DNA of 64,000 nucleotides. Origin: Ciborinia camelliae. Lineage: Eukaryota > Ascomycota > Leotiomycetes > Helotiales > Sclerotiniaceae. The notes beneath the pieces are model-generated. The model ran no database searches. It had not been told where the DNA came from and was given only the letters and a program-made list of their open reading frames with translations. The stretch lies in NCBI GenBank assembly GCA_025890175.1, contig JANPYM010000001.1, forward strand, positions 5,288,909 through 5,352,908. Direction: 5' to 3'. Numbering within the stretch: position 1 is the stretch's first letter; every line of letters starts with the position of its first letter. Positions 35,161-48,332 of the stretch are shown here, in pieces. The position numbers and the translations under genes were made by a program.

Positions 35161-36352
35161 TTTTCATGTGATATTTCCGCGAAATTATTCGGAGCGTAAC
35201 CCTTTCTCAAAATCCTACAACCCTCAATATTACATCTTCAAGCAAAATAACCATAATAATAATACGCCCAATATTTCGTGTACCTGTTGTAACTTGTCCC
35301 TGACCTTTTTAATCAACGTTTTCTAATTCGTCCCCGCTTCATTCAATGGTCCACATACTTTTATGACATAGGTAATCGACCCGCATAATCTGCATGCATC
35401 CGATCAACCAAACACATCCCGCTTATTTCCGATATCTGTAACACCCGTCTCCAGCTCTATCAAGAAATCCAAGAAGGCCATACACGTCTAGTAATAATAT
35501 AGTAAACATTTTCAACGCCAATAATACGATGGTACTACTACAAGGCGTTAGCTGCCGTTCGAGGAACTAATTATAATTATTCCGTCTTCCCGTCCATTTC
35601 ATTTCCAGATCTCCAGCTGTTTTATTATTTCAAGGTTACATTAACATTAACAACTTCAAAATACATGACATAATATCCATATTATTACCTAGGTAATTTC
35701 TATTCAATATCGTGAATCAAGCCATATACCCGTCTTGTATACAGCCAAACAAGGAATACCAAGAAAGAAGGACTAGAGCCGAGTGCACCCGAAACTCAGT
35801 CACAACACCAAAAAAAAACAAAAGGCCATCATCATCTACAAATACCTTGACTGATCAAAGACCGAGGGCCTCCTCACACAACGACCATACAATTGAGAAT
35901 CTTCCCAAAATTTATATCAACAGCCACCGGTAATCTACCAACACATCTGCCACTTCATCAATCATATGAACCGTTGTACGGAGTAAATAGGAAAGGAATC
36001 CACAATAATATACTTTGAGATATATCCGCTTGGACGAATTTCTTTCCTGTGCTTGAGCGGGTCAATATATCTGCAGCAGCCGCCTCATTCCATTTATCCC
36101 ACGATTTCCCCCGCGCATGATATATATGATCCACAATCTCCTATCTCACATCCTTTGATATCACCAGCCAGCCTTGATCTCCCATCTCCCAGCGAACAAA
36201 CTAGAACAGGCCATCCTCCCACACCGAACGATAACCCTTCAGAAACCGCCCAAAACCATCAACCTCTCTGCCCAAAACCCAGAATATAACTACCTACTGT
36301 GCCTTGCAGCTTCCATCTTTCGACCACACACACAACCCACACGTCATCAAAA
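35161..36352. other. intergenic
   Basis: No supported gene. It forms the promoter side of the gene at 36353. Confidence 0.5.
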
Positions 36353-36994
36353 ATGCCACCCCCAACCCAACAATCCCGACCCTTCTTCTCCAACTTCCTC
36401 GCCGCCTTCCGCTCCTCCCAACTCTCTTCCACCCCCATCATCAGCAACAGCAGTTCCTCCTCGCATCAAAAGCCCGCGCACACACATTCACATTCACATT
36501 CACATTCGCATTCGCAATCCACACCCTCACAACCCCGTCAGATAAGCACGGGTACCAAATCCAACGCCACATCAACCGCTCTCCGAAGCCGAGGAACCAA
36601 TAGCGGGAGTAGTCCGATGGGAAGCTACGACTCGAGTCCCACGGGAGCATCGAGTTTCCTGAACCCAAACCACAACCACAACCCAAACCACAACCAAAAC
36701 CCAAATCCCAATCCCAATCCCAATCCCACCTCCCCCCCATCCACCCACCCCCCCGCCAATTATCCAAACACAACCCCCCACGCGAATAAATTCGGCAGCC
36801 CGCAGAGATTCCCCACGTCGGCCGATCGAAGGGGCAGCGATAGCAGCTCGGAAGGCTTCCGCGATGTCATGGGCAAGGAAAAATGGTATATTGGCGGTCG
36901 CACGCAGATGGGTGAGGAGAGATATTTTCAATTGGGTGTCGTGAGGAGGAGGAGGAGTGGTGGCGAAATGAGCTTGGATCGCTTGAGTTTGTGA
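36353..36994 (+). CDS. small disordered fungal protein with conserved C-terminus
   Basis: Single exon, 213 aa, starting at AAAATGCC. Most of it is disordered: Ser-rich, with a HSHSHSHSHS tract and NPNHN/NPNP repeats from codon microsatellites. The last 55 residues look like a conserved functional tail: RRGSDSSSEGFRDVMGKEKW, YIGGRTQMGEERYFQLGVV, RRRRSGGEMSLDRLSL. I recall similar tails on short ascomycete proteins but know no function. No signal peptide or membrane segment. The alternative upstream frame extension has no ATG. Confidence 0.75.
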   Translation: MPPPTQQSRPFFSNFLAAFRSSQLSSTPIISNSSSSSHQKPAHTHSHSHSHSHSQSTPSQPRQISTGTKSNATSTALRSRGTNSGSSPMGSYDSSPTGASSFLNPNHNHNPNHNQNPNPNPNPNPTSPPSTHPPANYPNTTPHANKFGSPQRFPTSADRRGSDSSSEGFRDVMGKEKWYIGGRTQMGEERYFQLGVVRRRRSGGEMSLDRLSL

Positions 36995-37993
36995 GGGGTG
37001 CGGGGATGGGTTGGGATGGGTTGGGATGGGATCGAAGGTCGGATTTGTTTGTTGTGTGTGTGTGTGTGTTTTTTTTTTTTTGATGGGTGGGGAGTTGGGG
37101 AGTTGAGGGGTTGAGAAGCGCCGCAATGCAATGGGTTGGGGATTGAATGGATGGATGGATGGATGGATCCACGATGATGAAATCTAACAATACAATACCT
37201 ATGGATGTGGATGTGGATGCATACCAATACCAACCAATCTACACGAGGAAACTGAGTCGAGTCAAGTCGACTATGACAGAGATCGAGATCGAGACCGAGA
37301 CCGAGATGGACATGGAGATGGGAGTTACTATGAGCTAGCTAGCTAGCTGGCTGGCTGGCTGGCTGGCTGGTTGGTTGGCTGGTTGGCTGGCTGGTTGGCT
37401 GGTCGGCTGGTTGGTTAATTGTCATTCGCGATACGTTCATAGGATGGGTAATAGGTATCAATATCAATATCAATATCAATATCAATATCAATATCAATAT
37501 CAATATTAATGGTACTGGATTGAATTGGATTTATATTGCATCATATCATATCATATCATATCACATCACATCACAGCAGATATGGAACGGATGAACGGAC
37601 GAACGGAAGGATGAACGCATACAGGTATGGGATTAAATGAAATGATGGGATATGAGGTGTTGGTGTTGGTGCTGGTATGGGTATGGATGGGATATGAGGT
37701 GTTGGTATATGGGTGTAGCTACTACTATATAAGAATGGAAATGGAAATGGAAATGGAAATGGAAATGGAAATGGAACTTGATGATTCATAGAAATCTATC
37801 TAGCTAGGTAGCTAGGTAGGTAGGTAGGTAGGTAGGTAGGTGTTATTATTACCGGGCTATTTATGATACAATGGAATGAAATAATGAATTAATGAGTGGA
37901 TTAATGAGTGGATTAATGAGATGGATGAAATGGATGAGATGAATGAATGAAAAGTAAATGTGTATGTAATTATTAGGTATCTTGATCATCTTG

Positions 37994-38031
<38 letters not shown>

Positions 38032-38734
38032 GTTGTTAAGGGACCTCGGGAAGGAAAGGAAAGTGAAGTGAAGGAAAGTGAAGTGAAGTGAAGTGAAGTG
38101 AAGTGAAGTGAAGTGAAGTGAAGTGAAGTGAAGTGAAGTGAAGTGAAGTGAAGTGAAGTGAAGTGAAGTGAAGGAAAGTGAAGTGAAGTGAAGTGAAGTG
38201 AAGTGAAGAAAGTGAAGAAAGGGGAAAGGAAGGGGTGTTGAGATGAGATGAGATGAGATGGCATGAGATGACATGCATGGATGGGAAGGAGAGAAATGTT
38301 CGTGGGAATTTTATTGGGAATTTTATTGGGTAGGTATTGGGTAGGTATTGTGAAATGAAATGAAGGGATGGATTGGGATGGATTGGGATGGATTGGGATG
38401 GATTGGGATGGGAGTGTTTGTGAAGAGATAAGTTGGGTTAATATGTCATGTTCATCTATCTAGGTAGGTAGGTAGGTAGGTGGGTAGGTAGGTAGGTAGG
38501 TATTTATCTATAATTATCTATTATTAGGTAAGTACCTAGGTATATATATATATATATATATATACAGACACATTTATATTAAACCCAACAAATACAATCT
38601 TCAAGTACAAATAAGAATTTTATAGGTAATTAATACATATCTCCCCAATCTCCCCCATCTCCCCCATTCTCCCCCCATCCCAGCCCAGAAATCCAACACG
38701 ATGAACCATCGATGTATCGATCAATCTACCCAGT
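36995..38734. repeat. dense microsatellite cluster
   Basis: TGGA (about 37146-37170), GGCT/GGTT (37338-37415), CAATAT (37454-37506), CATAT (about 37540-37562), GGAAAT (37736-37775), GTAG (37805-37842), CAT (37996-38031), GTGAA (about 38062-38215, near 28 copies with a few GGAAA interruptions), GAGAT (38238-38262), a 10-base GGGATGGATT repeat (38365-38412), GGTA (38460-38502) and TA (38543-38565). Open frames here are translated repeats. No gene. Confidence 0.88.
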
Positions 38735-40878
38735 CTACCACATAAACCTCTGCACCCGCCCCGGTTCCTGCACCCACTCGAATCCTCGATGGAGAAATAT
38801 ATAGCCGGTTGTTAGGTTGATGAGGAGGTACCAGAGGGTTTCGAGGGTGAGGGTGGGGGTGGGGGTTGGAGGAGGTGGGGATGGAGAGGGGAAAATGGAT
38901 GAGGGGGATGAGGTAGAGGGGGGAAAATGTAAACGCAAAAATATAAACGGGAGGATGAAATAGCGGGGTTCGACTAGCGGGGCGGTGATGAGTGAGAGGG
39001 CGGTTGTGAGGAGGAGGAGGAGGAGGGTGGTTAGGGGGATTGTTGTGGGGGCTGCGGGGGTGGTTTTTGATCGTGTTGATGAAAAGTCGTGGTTTTTTCT
39101 CGTCTCATCATCCTCATCTTCTTTCACACCCGTCGCTTCATTCCACGCAGAGAGTAAACGGGAAGAAGCATGTTCGCGCATCGGATTGCTGAAACTGGAT
39201 AGTTCGTGGATGGTTTGCCATTCGGTGGGAATGGGGTCTGGGTTTGATGGATCCAGGGGCTTGGAAGATGGGAATGTGCACCCGGCGAGCGTTTGGAATA
39301 TGAGATAGAAACATCCGATGTAGATTGGAGCGAGCAGGTAGCGGATCACAGGGTGTCGTAGGATCGTGTATCGGAAGACGTAGAAGACGTAGTGCCGATT
39401 GTCGGCTAATGTGAAAGGGTGGATGATGGTGTTGTATTTTATGATAACGAGGGAGCCTAGTAAGGAGGCTAGAACCAAAGCGGAGATGATGAGCGCGCGA
39501 AGTTGGGAGTGGAGAGAGGAAGTGAGGAATTTGGATGGGTGGAGGATGTGGTTGATGGTGGATGATATGAATGAGAAGAGAGCCGGGAGAAGTAGTGGGA
39601 AGGAAAAGAATGCGATGAAGGGCCAGAGATATAGGAGTTGCGGGAGGTGAATGGTGGCGACGTGGTTGGATTTATCGCCGAGAACTACGCCGCCGTTGAT
39701 GTAGACGAAGGCGGCAAATGTGATGATGAGTGAGATGTGGGGAATTAACCGAAGGAGAATGGTTGGGAGGCGATTTATGGCGGTCCAAAGGATCGAAAGG
39801 GGTGTGAGAATGAAGTCTAAATGTTGTCAGCTCTCATGAAATAAGATCAAGTATTTGAGATCAAGGGGGAAGGTTGGATGAGATATAAAATTACCTTCAA
39901 GATACGCTTCATGTAGAGGAGGATCATGTGGATGCTCTGATTTTGCAAGTTCACAATATTGTTTCAAAAATTCCTCCTGTGTTGGTGCCTGAAGATGTCT
40001 GAAAGATGGAGCAGTAAGACGATATGTCCCCTTCATCGATCTCACAGCCTCCATTCCCCCCAAGAATATGGCAGCCCAGAATATATTTGTCTGTCTCATA
40101 CATAAAGCCAATACACCACACAAGTAAAACCACGCATGATTCTTCCACGTTTCCCAACTCCCGATGGTGCGACTCCGTTCTCCTTGCTCAAGAAATTGTT
40201 TATATAAGTACAAGACCACGCAAGTAGATAACACATCGGTATAATACAAACCAGAGAAGAAGAACAGGGGAGGGAATAGTGCAATGTTCACAGCTGTATG
40301 TAATGAATCGGCCGATCTCAACTTAGGGATTTGATCTATACGATATTTAACCCCGGCTCGAAGAATCAGGTTTCGACATTTGCAGGCGAGCATCATGATG
40401 AATGTGAGAGCAATCACATTCGTTATTCGAAGAAAATGTGGATTGCATGCTGTAAAGCCTGAGACTATACTCAAAAAGTGACTCCACCAATATCTGATAT
40501 TCGATTAGTGACGTTCATGTTCATCGGATATATTTCCTGGAAGGAAGAGCAAGCATACAAGCCAGGTGGGGTGGTGAGTTTTGGATCCCAAGTACCATAT
40601 TCCCATCTACAATATGCTTGAGCTTGTGGTATATGAAACACTTCATCCTGAATTTTGTGAGCAAATGTATCCAATTGGACTTTCGATGAAGTGGGAAATA
40701 CCAAATAAGGCTCCGGGACATTCTTAGTCACCTGATATTCCCAGAAACTGGCAATGGAAGCCACAGTTAAAGAAACGGCAATGGCAGTCTTTCGATTTAG
40801 TCCTTCATATGAACTAAAGTCTGATCCGCCTACTGCAGTGAGGACCCCCACGAGGAGAGTGGAAATGGCTCCGGCCAT
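38735..40878 (-). CDS. ALG10: dolichyl-P-Glc alpha-1,2-glucosyltransferase ALG10
   Basis: ER membrane enzyme that adds the last glucose to the dolichol-linked N-glycan precursor. Exons in coding order: 40878-40702, 40647-40559, 40493-39895 and 39816-38735, in phase, 648 aa. Family motifs: [18 protein letters not shown] and [15 protein letters not shown] across the first splices, [91 protein letters not shown] and [13 protein letters not shown]. Many membrane segments alternate with loops; a charged linker ([12 protein letters not shown]) lies between the last ones. Intron 1 is 54 nt with no stop and could be mistaken for coding. Upstream 40879-41100 is the promoter. Confidence 0.93.
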
Positions 40879-41923
40879 GAGGACACCTTTTCGCGTTTGC
40901 GAGATGTGGATTTGGTTTATCTTATAAATGTGATGAAGATTTTAACACCATAACTTGACTTTAATTTAAGTAACTGAATAGATGTCAGAATATGATCGAG
41001 GATAGTTTGACTGCTAACTTACTAAACTGACGGTTGCTGTTGGAAAATGGAGAGGACTGGAAACTCGAAGCTGTCGAAACGTGATCTTTGAATTGTGGCT
41101 GTGTTGGTTGGTGTGGCTGACCAACCAGAACTTGATGCCCCACATCCCCTTTTAATAATTTTGATTCTCACTTAGGTTCTCAAGGTCTTTCTACTTTCAA
41201 TCACGCAAGCTATTGACTGGGTGTGGAATCTTTATCGGATTCTTTTCATGAGTCAACTTAACTTCGAGTGCAAGTTGCATCTCATTTCATTGCCAATTGA
41301 TCGTCTTCATATCATGGGAACTAGAGTAGTATCCGACAGTATTTGCTTATTGATTCGGGGACAATATCCTCCAGTGATGGATGTCAAACAGCTGCACTCC
41401 AATCTCATTTCTGATAGTCAGTAGAGTCATCATTGTTCGAACTAATTAACTAGTTCTAGAGATGTCTGGTAGCAATACTATCTTATATTCATCCTTTTCA
41501 ACCGAATTCCCTTGAATTCCCGACTTCTCTTACATGACTGAAGGATTCAAATCTTCCATCAAGTTCACCATTGCTCTACTTCGGTCTCCCCATAACACCA
41601 CAAGCAAGTCAGTGACTGAAGTTCAATGAATTGCCAACCAGTTTGTTAATAGCAGTAGGCCAAAAAGTTTGTCTTAGAATCCCGAGTATAAATCCACCAA
41701 ATTGGATCATCTCTTAGCAAACTAGAATCCATTCGATTTCTCTTTTGCATCATCTTCGATAAGTTACTTGTAAAAGCTAACAGGGTCTACGAGTCTTGAC
41801 AAGTTTCTTACCAACACCCTTCCCTTGTACAAAATTTCGAAATTTTTCCGACAATGATTTACACTTGTTTCTAACAATGTCAGAGATGTATGTACTCGCT
41901 GTTCGGTGACTGCTATGATGAAT
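40879..41923. other. intergenic
   Basis: No supported gene; short frames only. Confidence 0.55.
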
Positions 41924-43097
41924 TCATACCTTTAGTATATTACTATGAATGCGGAGTCCTGGATGATATGCCGTCTGTGTCTCTGTAGTATTTTCCTCCT
42001 CCATTTTCACATGACTTGGGGCTGCGTTCATTAAAACCTTTTCGATTTCGGTTTTATAATTAGTAAGCTTGGGATTATAGGGCTTGATTTTAGTGGGTTT
42101 GCTGCTAGCGGCCTGGGTAGCATAAGAATTTCGCGCCTCCATTTTCGCTCGCATGGCATCTTCATATGCTTCTTGAAAATGTTCAACCACCGGCATGCTC
42201 TCGTCTAATAGCTCTTCATCCAATAGCTCTCCATCCCATAGCTTTTTTTGTTCAGCTTGTACGCCCGTTGATGCATAATCTTTCAGATATCTTAGTTGTG
42301 CTACCAAGTTCCTGTATTTCTTGTTCATCTTATCTATAATCCAATCCGGCATATCCGTCGCGTGGGTAAGACCTTCGCAATGATGATCGCTGTCTTCCGT
42401 TAAGATTTCATTTTCAAATGCCTCACTGAGGCCGAGATCGGTTATTTTTTTAATTGGGTTTACTTTTCCAAGCTTATCGATGGTAATTAGATCCATTTTA
42501 GCCCGGAGACGCATGATTGCATAGCTAGATGTCCCGAGTTAGCCTCTGCCTGCTTAATAACAAGGATCAGTATCGTCCAAAGCCGCCATGATGTGTAACG
42601 GCGACTAGGAATAACATCACAAAATACTCACTCGATGAGACTGGGATCACGATCATCGCAGCCTTGTTTAAATTTGGACTGAGCTTTCCAACTTTGGAAG
42701 ATTTCCAGGGCTCCCTCATCTGACCAACCGATATGCTTCAAAGCAGCAATACACAAAGTGTTTTCGGGAAGTACAACGGGCTGCAGGGCGTAAGAATCGA
42801 CCGGGACGATTCTCGCAAAGACTTCGGATGATGTTCCTTTTCTCTTTAGCTCTCCTACTCTGATGCAATAACTCATGTCTGTTTTTCCCAAAAGAAAAAA
42901 GTTGATTAAATTAAGTCCACGAGATGCTGCAGATATAACTCACTCAAAGTACCCGCGTTAATCTTCCGGAACCCTTTCACACACTCACTCAAAATCACTT
43001 GCTTGCCCTTTAAAAATTGTTCCTCCTGGACCGTAAGATGATACGATGGAATGCCCTCTGGATAGGGAGGAAGAGGATTATATTGCCACAAAGACAT
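41924..43097 (-). CDS. uncharacterised protein, three exons
   Basis: Exons in coding order 43097-42944, 42878-42632 and 42524-41924 join in phase (leftover bases 1 and 2) to 333 aa. I do not recognise it. The first exon (MSLWQYNPLPPYPEGIPSYH) and second (YCIRVGELKRKG, IAALKHIGWSDEGALEIFQS) look globular. The third is charged, with GELLDEELLDESMPVVEHFQ and a Lys/Thr-rich tail. No signal peptide, membrane segment or catalytic motif is visible. The start is the ATG of ACAATGTC; an upstream in-frame ATG-like start is not needed. Confidence 0.7.
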
Positions 43098-44845
43098 TGT
43101 CGCCGTGAATTGGATGAAGGTCTTGTTGCAAAAAGAAGAAAAGATATCGGAGAAAATAACCAAAAGCGATAATCAGATGTTAATACTGTATGCTCATGTC
43201 ATGCTCTTCAATCAAGATAAAAGTGCATAGTTGATGGATGGTCGTTGTACATACTGTGGAAAGAATAGAAGCAGTGGTCTTTTCAATACCTGCTTGGGTG
43301 AAACGTACTTGCCTATAAGAGTGTCTCGCAAATATCTTATGCATTTTATCTATTTGCGCATTCTCTCCTTCCTTCTTCTTTTGATGTGAAATCCCCCTTT
43401 TTACACATACCTACATACTAGTTAATTTCAACAATAGCTCCTGCCTTTTTTTTCTCATAGCTGCAATAACAACCAATTGAACCTTACCTAGGTATTAATC
43501 AACCTTAGTCACCATCTCTCTTACCCCGATAGGAAAATTGAAATAGTGAGTCTAGATTTTAGATCGAGACTCACTTTACTAGGTATTTCATTGAAATTGA
43601 AATTGAAATAGAAAGAGTTGAGAGAAGTTAGCTTTCGATCGCTAAATATAAGAACTACTCGGTAGACAACTTCTTTTGTATCCTAGCTATAATGTAATAG
43701 CGTGTATATTATCAATTATCAAGGCAAGCCGGGTTATGTTTTCGAATTGCTCAACTGATGGATAAACATTCTATGGAAAACCCGAAACTTGAATCGGGTA
43801 GATCGTATATTGGGAAGTTGGAAATATAGAACTTTGAGATTGGTTGGATACTTGGATATCTTAAACGCAGTTAGGTTAGTAGGTGAACTGCAGTTCTGGT
43901 TCGTTGGTTCGTTTGTTTGTTTGGGTATTTCGTTGAACTTTTTGGGGGAGGGGGAGGGGGAGTATATACACAGTAAAAGCTGATAAGATATCGGGCTCTT
44001 GGAGCTGCAGCTAAAACCTCCGAGTTCAATGCAAGTTACATAGCAGGAGCTTGCCCTTAGGGATCTTGTGGCCGCAAGAGTATGTGGGGCGTCATTAGGT
44101 AGGTAATAGTACGATTGCAAGGAGCAATAGCTGGAGGTGGTCGGTGTAGAAAATGAAATACTGAGGTTAGTTTTGAACTTGTGGGGCTCAGTTTCTCATG
44201 TAAAATGCCTCCGGGGAATTGGGAGTAGGACTTGGTGTCGAGCCACGATGACTGGTAAACTTGACAAGCAAGATTGTTGAATGGTTGATAGGTATGTAAC
44301 TTTGAGAGTGTGATGACAAACCATCTGAAGGAGCGGTTGAGTTGTATATGACTTATAATGTTCCTTGAGATTAGATGAAAGACTGGATATACTGGAGCCC
44401 TAATAAGAAACTCCCTCTGCACTGATAGGTCTAATTGAGTCTTGGAGTTTTTGCTAGTAGTCGAAGTACATACCTATACACAATCAAATCAAAAATTACT
44501 TGCTTATTTATCATCCTCTAATTCTTGTTCACTTTCACCCTCACATTGAATACATGATTCGATCACATTCAGCAGGATCATGTATTTCACAAGTATTCAG
44601 ATCAAATCAAGTCATATGAACACATATGATCATGAAGATATGAAAAGTTCCAAGATGTATCGAGAAACTAATGATACAGCTTGCAGTAATAACACAATAA
44701 TAATGCGCACCCTCAAGACTTTGACCCAAAGCCCCAAGGGCACCGCAATCCTATGTAGGTATCTTGGAATGCTCTAATCTGTAGTTGCAACTCTTTTCAC
44801 CCCCCATGGTACAGAGATAAGGAGATGAAAGAAGTGAACCCCCGA
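43098..44845. other. intergenic
   Basis: No supported gene. The only regular feature is a G-rich run near 43942-43960. Confidence 0.5.
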
Positions 44846-47800
44846 TTAGGTCAAAGTCTTGAAGGTGCGCAGCCATAGGAGGCAAATACATGTTGTGCAG
44901 GTGATGGTCTTGTAGCGCAATGGACATTTTATTCCTGAATGAACATCACCAGGGAAATATCTTCGTTTGGGTACTGCGGGGACCACAGCCGCTCGTGAGT
45001 GCTGTTCGACGTAGTAGTGGCAAGAAAACCCTTTTGTTGATATTAGTATGGTGTAAAGTATATTGTAGAGTGTGTGTGCTGAGCGAGATGACTTACACGT
45101 ATGTTTGTATGTCAATAGTTATGGTGATCCCCGCAGCAACCTATCGTGTTGCACATACACGGTCTGTGACTGTTTCGATCCTAGTGAATATGGCACGTAA
45201 TTGCACTAGGCATTCCACGGGCATATAAGCTCCTCGTAGCACTCAACCTTCAATACTACAATCATATCATATTTTCTACCATTACCATATACGTGTTTGA
45301 TCAACCCCGTATCACCACCGAGGTGATGCTGTTGCTGTGTTGTTGAGAAGCTAAAGTGACTTGGTGATGCTAATGATTGTTAGATAGATTGTAGGTGGAT
45401 GAGTATCGGTAGAACTTACTCCCAAGTATGCAGGTCTCAACAGTTGTGATGGTACCCGCAGCACCCACAATAACATTTTCATATTTTACATCATTGTTCT
45501 GCGAAACGTTGATATTTCGCTGGTGTCGTAGGGTCCATCACTATGTCACTGTTGGTGATATCCGCGCCTTTGGTCAAAAGAAACTCCATCATTTCAATAC
45601 ACTCAGTGTCCGAACTAATGTGGCATCCTGCGTTGTGTATTGTTTCACTTTGGTTCAACTTCGATACACTGCTGACAGAAAGAAAGCACATCAATAAAAG
45701 CAAATCTTATACTATTATATATGCCGTCCTGCCAAGCCGCAATATCCAATGGAGTATGTCCGGATTTGCTGGCGCCATTTCGATCTGTGCCAAGGGCGAG
45801 AAGCCCTTTTACTACTAAAGGAGACTTTAGTCTTGTCCTGCAATAATAATCTCGATTGCGGCCAGCGCAATAATGTATTCTTTTGGATTAGAAAGAGTTG
45901 AAATATTTCGTACCATTGATCTTACATTTTTTTCTCACAATTCCTTGAGAAATGCGTTGGTAACTTGATTACATATAGACATTGAAGATGAGAGGAGACC
46001 ATATTGCCTTACCACCTGGTTCAATTGAGGCTTATGATCGGGTTTTGCAGGAGTCTTTAAGAGCTTCGCCGGCTCCCTTGAGATGGTGACAAACTTGTGG
46101 GAATCCATCCGTCTGGAGGGCACTTGTAAGGTGATGGTACATCTATCCATTTATTGTATTGTAAAAGTGTGATGATATTAAAAGAACTAGCTAAGTTAAG
46201 CTATTTGAAGTAACTATGACGACTAAGCTAGTTGCCATAGCTAAAGCTATGACAGCACTGGGTAGCCAGATTTTCTGTATTTGTGGGTGGAATGACTGCT
46301 TGAAGGAAGGACTGATAGGTAAAGATTTTGAATGTAAGGAGTATTCATGGTTTGTGATTGAGAATGAGGTTGAGGTTGAGAGGTTGAGGAATTGGAGATA
46401 AAGGAAGAACTTATGTCTTGGGGAGAGAAAATTATAAAATTACAAAATCAGGATTTGTGCGGGTTTCAAGTTTTTATTAGCTTCGGGAGGAGATTCAAGT
46501 TTTATTGGTTTGATCAAGATAAGTAATCTCCGAGCCAGTTGATGGGAAGAAGATATCAGTAGGGTGGCATTGTTCTTGGTCTTCAGACGATGATAGTCAA
46601 TACTGAGGAGCCGAGACTAGATGGGAGAACCGGATGATAGTTTGACTGTCTCTCAGCAGTATTTTGGCCATGCTTTGATTTTCTTGTTCAAACAAAGAAT
46701 TGCAACTTTGCCCGATCTTTGAAGAGAGGTCAGTTTGGCACAGCCAGGTAGAGAGATCTTGATCTGATTCATTAACTTTCTCTTGTCCAGCAGCAACAAG
46801 AATACCCCATCCATAAACAAGCATAATATACAAGTCTACATCCACCAAGATTCTTCAAGCCGAAGAGCTTCGCAAGAGGCGAGTCTTTATCTGCATATTT
46901 CCTACAGGCGGCAGCCTTCTCTTCTTCCCCAAACCCAATATACTCTTACACAATGATCCACCGATGGAGTTACCTCTTCCGGCAGATCCAGTCAAAAATG
47001 AAAACACGGCTGCTATCGTGTGCATTGGTATCAATCCTGCCGCCAGTAGACTTCTGCAAGAACCGGTCACAAGTGGGGTAGTACTCGAGGGGATGATCAC
47101 GTCGGAGTACATTGTTACATGTAGGTTCTTCAATATGCTGATACTGGGCTGATATATATGATGTAGTGCGGTCATACCGTCATGATCAGGTTCCAGTAGA
47201 CTGGTCCAAAGGGGGATCAGTTTGTCGCAAATGATAGGTCAGAATAGTCGAGACGCACGATACTGTGGAGAAAAGCTGTTGCGTTGATATGCTTTTTTAT
47301 AGACAAGATCCTTCGCAGATGAAAGCTCTAAGATTTCTAGGTAGCGTCTTCTTTCATGTTGGAGGTGTCTAGCATATGATGCAGTGCCGATTGCGTCTCA
47401 TTGTCGACGGTCGAGATATTGCCTCCAAGATCTTGGATTGTTTCTACGATGCTCGGTTCTCTTGGTAGTCAGTGTTTGTGCCATTATCTATGTGTCACCT
47501 CTTCCAATCGTAAGCTGTCAGTATTATATCACGACCACTCCGATCTTTAATTTCCAAGTTGAGGCCATGTAAATTGGCGTAATCTAGGCAATCACATACA
47601 GATTCATAAGTGCCATATTCGAAGACATAATGACTCAAAGTTTTTCGAACATTCAACTCTGCGTGTTGATCTGCTCTATGTTTTAGTGAGAATCGAATCA
47701 AGGCCGGTCTTGCTTTGCTTGATCGATTGCTGGAGCATGGAAATGTTACACAAAACAGAGCTGTTCGCTTTTGATACTTGATATTGCTGTGAACCTGGCA

Positions 47801-48137
47801 TACCTTTGATTCATCTATGGCGTTTGCACTCGTGCGATGACCTAACAGCAGTTTTACATACTGTCGCACTTTCGATATATTTCTCTTGAAATGCAGTGAA
47901 AAATGACAAATCAAATTTGAATTAATAAACCTACGTTGATCTAGCATTTGAATTTCCGCTCAAAATAAACAAGTGTATACTTAGGTACATTTGAATAGAC
48001 TGCCTCTGCCGTTTGGCTGGCGAACCACCCCTTCCAACTACATCGTAGTACCGGTACTCATTCTCAAACATAACATGGGCATAGAATAGTGGTGACTGGA
48101 CTAACTTACTAATTAGGTTAAAATTAAAATCCTTCAC
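44846..48137 (-). pseudogene. decayed ankyrin-repeat gene
   Basis: On the minus strand, ankyrin-like pieces occur in shifting frames: YVKLLLGHRTSANAID and LNLEIKDRSGRDIILTA (47495-47947), GGNISTVDNETQSALHHMLD (about 47380-47450), DHDGMTALHHI (about 47150-47185), GHTPLDIAAWQDG (about 45725-45765) and MMEFLLTKGADITNSD (about 45540-45600). Stops separate them, so no intact protein is encoded. At the 3' end HSGIKCPLRYKTITCTTC (about 44870-44930) faintly resembles a ZZ zinc finger; this is weak. Ankyrin-repeat proteins are often paired with NLR or HET modules in fungi. The limits are approximate, and some breaks could be introns. Confidence 0.6.
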
Positions 48138-48332
48138 TTCATTTGGGACATCAAGTCTTCATTATATCACCACATTTGGAACACTAAACCCTTGATGTGA
48201 CGTGGCTGATCATAAGTTGAGATGAGAGAGAAGTAATCTAGCGCAAAAATTACCCCACTTGATCACGAGCTTTTTCATGATGGATTAGGTTATAGTATAG
48301 TTTACAGCTGCCCTTCCATAACAACAACAACA

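Noticed and set aside
37861..38278. Overlapping minus-strand frames rich in HFTSL repeats
   Set aside because: These are a translated GTGAA microsatellite, open in all three frames.
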